Source: CAYLGY01 sp964383325 (GTDB lineage: Bacteria > Pseudomonadota > Alphaproteobacteria > Rhizobiales > Rhizobiaceae). Taken from it: a stretch of 32,862 nt of DNA. The DNA lies in assembly GCA_964383325.1 (NCBI GenBank), contig CAYLGY010000022.1, positions 1-32,862 of the forward strand, read 5' to 3'. How positions within the stretch are numbered: position 1 is the stretch's first letter; each line of letters opens with the position of its first letter. A program made the translations under genes and the position numbers. Shown here in pieces: positions 30,565-32,862 of the stretch. The notes under the pieces are model-generated. The model ran no database searches. It was not told where the DNA came from and saw only the letters and a list, made by a program, of their open reading frames with translations.

Positions 30565-32017
30565 ACTCTCTTCCGTACTGACGAGCCATTCGCCCACTCA
30601 TCTGATCGGCGACGAACTGGTTTCCTCTTCGGAGACCATCCCCGTCCTTGATCCGAGCACCGGCCAGCAATTCACCGAGATCGCCGCCGGCCAGGCCGCG
30701 GAGATCGATCGCGCCGTTTCGGCAGCGCGCGGGGCCTTCCGCAATTCGTGGCGGCAGATGCCGGCCTATCAGCGCGGCAGGCTGATGCTGAGGCTTGCCG
30801 AACTCATCCGCAGCAAGGCGGACGAGCTGACCTGCCTCGAAGTGCACGATGTCGGCAAGCCGGTCGGCCAGTCGCGCGCCGATGCGCTCGCCTGCGCCCG
30901 CTATTTCGAATTCTACGGCGAGGCCGCCGACAAGTTTCACGGCGACACGATCCCCTTCCAAGAGGGATACACGGTCATGACCATCCGTGAGCCCCTCGGA
31001 GTCACGGGCCACATCATCCCGTGGAACTATCCGATGCAGATCATCGGGCGCAGCGTTGCCGCCTCGGTCGCGGTTGGAAATTGCTGCGTCATCAAGCCGG
31101 CGGAAGACGCCTCCCTGACGGCGCTCTTCATTGGCAGGCTTGCCCTCGAAGCCGGATTCCCGGCCGGGGTCATCAATGTCGTGACTGGCCTCGGAACACA
31201 AGCCGGCGCCGCGCTTGCCGGCCATCCGGGGATCAGCCACATCTCCTTCACCGGCTCCAATCCCGTCGGGCAACTCGTCCAGGCGGCGGCTGCTGCCAAC
31301 ACGACGCAGGTGACGCTGGAACTTGGCGGCAAATCGCCCCAGATCGTCCTCGCCGATGCCGATCTGGACAAGGTGCTGCCTTTTCTCGTCAAGGGAATCA
31401 TCCAGAACAGCGGCCAGACCTGTTCGGCCGGCAGCCGGCTGCTGGTGGCCAACGAGATCCACGACACGCTCGTCGGAAGGCTCGCCGATGCGTTCGCTCG
31501 ACTGCGGGTCGGCAGCGCCATTTCCGATCCAGATTGCGGACCGCTCATCAATCGCAAGCAGCATCAGCGGGTCATCGGGATGGTCGACGCCGCAACGCGG
31601 GACGGGCTTCCCCTCCTTGCAAGGACTGCGCTTGACGCGGACCTGCCGCAAGGCGGTTTCTACTATGCCCCGACCGTGATCGGCGAGGTCCCGGCGGACC
31701 ATCCCGTCGCACAGGAGGAGATCTTCGGCCCGGTCCTGTCCGTAATCCGGGTGCGCGACGAGGATGACGCGCTGGAAATCGCCAATGGCACGCCCTACGG
31801 GCTCGTCGCCGGCGTCTGGACACGCGATGCCGGCAGGGCGCTCCGGCTGGCGCGCAATCTCGAGGCCGGGCAGGTCTTCGTCAATGATTACGGCGCGGCC
31901 GGAGGCATCGAACTTCCATTCGGAGGCGTGAAGGCCAGTGGCTTCGGACGCGAGAAGGGGCTTGAGGCACTGAACGGATTCTCTTCCCTGAAGACCATCG
32001 CCCTCAGGCACGGCTAG
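30557..32017 (+). CDS. NAD(P)-dependent aldehyde dehydrogenase
   Basis: This 486-aa ALDH superfamily enzyme has the cofactor segment HIIPWNYPMQI (152-162), FTGSNPVG (231-238), catalytic Glu255 in LELGGK and nucleophile Cys289 in NSGQTCSAG. It oxidises an aldehyde to the carboxylate. The ATG at 30557 overlaps the end of the BVMO gene by 8 nt, so they are co-translated. It would oxidise the aldehyde formed from the hydroxy acid or alcohol released after ester hydrolysis. The length and motifs are standard. Aldehyde substrate unknown. Confidence 0.93.
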   Translation: MPELSSVLTSHSPTHLIGDELVSSSETIPVLDPSTGQQFTEIAAGQAAEIDRAVSAARGAFRNSWRQMPAYQRGRLMLRLAELIRSKADELTCLEVHDVGKPVGQSRADALACARYFEFYGEAADKFHGDTIPFQEGYTVMTIREPLGVTGHIIPWNYPMQIIGRSVAASVAVGNCCVIKPAEDASLTALFIGRLALEAGFPAGVINVVTGLGTQAGAALAGHPGISHISFTGSNPVGQLVQAAAAANTTQVTLELGGKSPQIVLADADLDKVLPFLVKGIIQNSGQTCSAGSRLLVANEIHDTLVGRLADAFARLRVGSAISDPDCGPLINRKQHQRVIGMVDAATRDGLPLLARTALDADLPQGGFYYAPTVIGEVPADHPVAQEEIFGPVLSVIRVRDEDDALEIANGTPYGLVAGVWTRDAGRALRLARNLEAGQVFVNDYGAAGGIELPFGGVKASGFGREKGLEALNGFSSLKTIALRHG

Positions 32018-32069
32018 AGCCTTTCCTGTTGAACCAACTGCAATCATCGCATCTGAAGGGAGACAACAA

Positions 32070-32828
32070 TTGTCCAGTTTCTCGCTGGCAGGCAAGGTGG
32101 CGCTGATCACCGGAGCGACACGTGGCCTCGGATTCGAGATTGCCCGGCACATGGCGGCCGCGGGTGCCACGGTGCTGATCAATGGCCGCACCCCGGAATC
32201 GGTCGGCGCGGCAGTCGAGCAGCTTGCCGAGGCCGGCAATGTGGTGCCGCTCGTCGGTGACGTCAATGCGGCCGAACAGATGCATGCCGCGGTCGACGCG
32301 GCCGCGGAGGCGCATGGCGGCCTCGATATCCTGGTGAACAATGTCGGCATGCGCGACCGGCGCTTTCTCGACGAGTTCGAGCCGGACGACGTGCGCGCCA
32401 TGATGGAAGCCAATCTGGTCGCGCCTTTCCTGCTTTCGCGTCACGCGGCACGCCACATGGCCCGGCGCAGCGGCGGGCGCATCATCAACATGACCTCGAT
32501 CGCAGCCCATATCGCGCGGCCGGGCGATGCAACCTATATCACCTCGAAAGGCGCGCTGATCGCGATGACCAAGGCCCTCGCCGCCGAGCTCGGCCCGTCA
32601 GGCATCACGGTCAATGCGATCTCGCCCGGCTTCTTCGCAACCGAGACCAACCGTTATCTGGTCGAGGACAAGGAGCTTGCCGCCTGGCTGTCGCAGCGTA
32701 CCTCGCTCGGCCGCTGGGGCGATCCGTCGGAAATTGCAGGCGCCGCGGTCTTCCTGGCTTCCCCCGCCGGTTCCTATGTCACCGGCCACATCCTGGCGGT
32801 CGATGGCGGTTTCCTGGCGCATTATTGA
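32070..32828 (+). CDS. SDR oxidoreductase with NNVG variant
   Basis: This 252-aa classical SDR has TGATRGLG (15-22), NNVG in place of NNAG near residue 90, and Ser-Tyr-Lys in NMTSIAA...YITSK. An Arg after strand two (LINGRTPES) suggests NADP(H). The start is TTG at 32070, preceded by GAAGGGAG about 8 nt upstream, 52 nt after the ALDH stop. It ends VDGGFLAHY and is followed by a terminator hairpin at the window edge. It may oxidise the hydroxy acid or reduce or oxidise an alcohol in the ketone route; which of the three right-side SDR roles it fills is open. Confidence 0.86.
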   Translation: MSSFSLAGKVALITGATRGLGFEIARHMAAAGATVLINGRTPESVGAAVEQLAEAGNVVPLVGDVNAAEQMHAAVDAAAEAHGGLDILVNNVGMRDRRFLDEFEPDDVRAMMEANLVAPFLLSRHAARHMARRSGGRIINMTSIAAHIARPGDATYITSKGALIAMTKALAAELGPSGITVNAISPGFFATETNRYLVEDKELAAWLSQRTSLGRWGDPSEIAGAAVFLASPAGSYVTGHILAVDGGFLAHY

Positions 32829-32834
32829 GACCGG

Positions 32835-32861
32835 CCCGGAAAGCGGGAGCCACTTTCCGGG
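32835..32861 (+). terminator. Hairpin terminator after the right-hand unit
   Basis: A perfect 9-bp inverted repeat (CCCGGAAAG, 9-nt loop, CTTTCCGGG) starts 6 nt after the stop codon of the last SDR. The window ends 1 nt later, so a T-tract cannot be checked. Its first 12 nt match the minus-strand arm at the left window edge. Confidence 0.6.
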
Positions 32862-32862
32862 A

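Noticed and set aside
30206..32413. Minus-strand open frame of 735 aa opposite the ALDH and SDR genes
   Set aside because: It is antisense to genes with complete catalytic motifs. Its product is low-complexity and Arg-rich, with no recognisable domain; long antisense frames are common in GC-rich DNA.

Overview
The window is GC-rich bacterial DNA, tightly packed with genes and with short intergenic spaces. It has no rRNA, tRNA, CRISPR array, insertion sequence or phage gene that I can see. The gene families (TetR and IclR regulators, Liv-type ABC and TRAP transporters, many SDRs, CaiB/AMACR, AtuA-like proteins, paired acyl-CoA dehydrogenases, a Baeyer-Villiger monooxygenase) suggest a metabolically versatile alphaproteobacterium. 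The order cannot be fixed from this sequence. I call 32 protein-coding genes, nearly all catabolic, transport or regulatory, and I read the window as one large catabolic island.

Left part (28-19731, all minus strand) holds three transcription units and a regulator. Unit A (5303 down to 28) encodes two crotonases, a split AtuA (two ORFs overlapping by 4 nt), an alpha-methylacyl-CoA racemase-like CoA-transferase family III protein and an SDR. Between A and B lie a TetR regulator (5386-6054) and a PECR/DECR-type SDR (6113-6988). Unit B (14851 down to 7097) encodes an acyl-CoA dehydrogenase with its catalytic Glu in the IVD/LCAD position, then livF, livG, an acyl-CoA ligase inserted inside the transporter operon, livH, livM and livK, followed by a hairpin terminator. 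Unit C (19731 down to 15043) encodes a MaoC-type hydratase, an HMG-CoA-synthase-like/DUF35 fusion whose active site looks degenerate, an intact SCP-x-type thiolase and a second acyl-CoA dehydrogenase. A and B share a 21-bp promoter motif (19/21 identical), probably the operator of one regulator.

Middle (19732-22837): an IclR regulator diverges from unit C across an intergenic region that carries four copies of a CAWTCAG half-site. A minus-strand SDR-SDR-NTF2-like unit converges on iclR. Its first gene is interrupted by a 100-N gap flanked by an exact 55-bp duplication, which is an assembly artefact; collapsing it restores an intact 260-aa SDR.

Right part (23180-32828, plus strand): TRAP transporter dctPQM, a LysR regulator, an HSL-family esterase, an SDR, then (after two palindromes) a Baeyer-Villiger monooxygenase, an aldehyde dehydrogenase and a further SDR. 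Hairpin arms sharing the same 12 nt sit at both ends of the window.

Working model (inference): the right half turns a secondary alcohol or ketone into an ester or lactone (SDR, BVMO), hydrolyses it (esterase) and oxidises the product to a carboxylate (SDR/ALDH). The left half takes up and CoA-activates carboxylates and degrades methyl-branched acyl chains by beta-oxidation with stereochemical correction by the racemase. The AMACR + PECR-like + hydratase-2-like + SCP-x-like thiolase set resembles mammalian peroxisomal branched-chain oxidation. A terpenoid or other methyl-branched alicyclic ketone is the substrate class I would test first; the actual substrate is not visible in the sequence.
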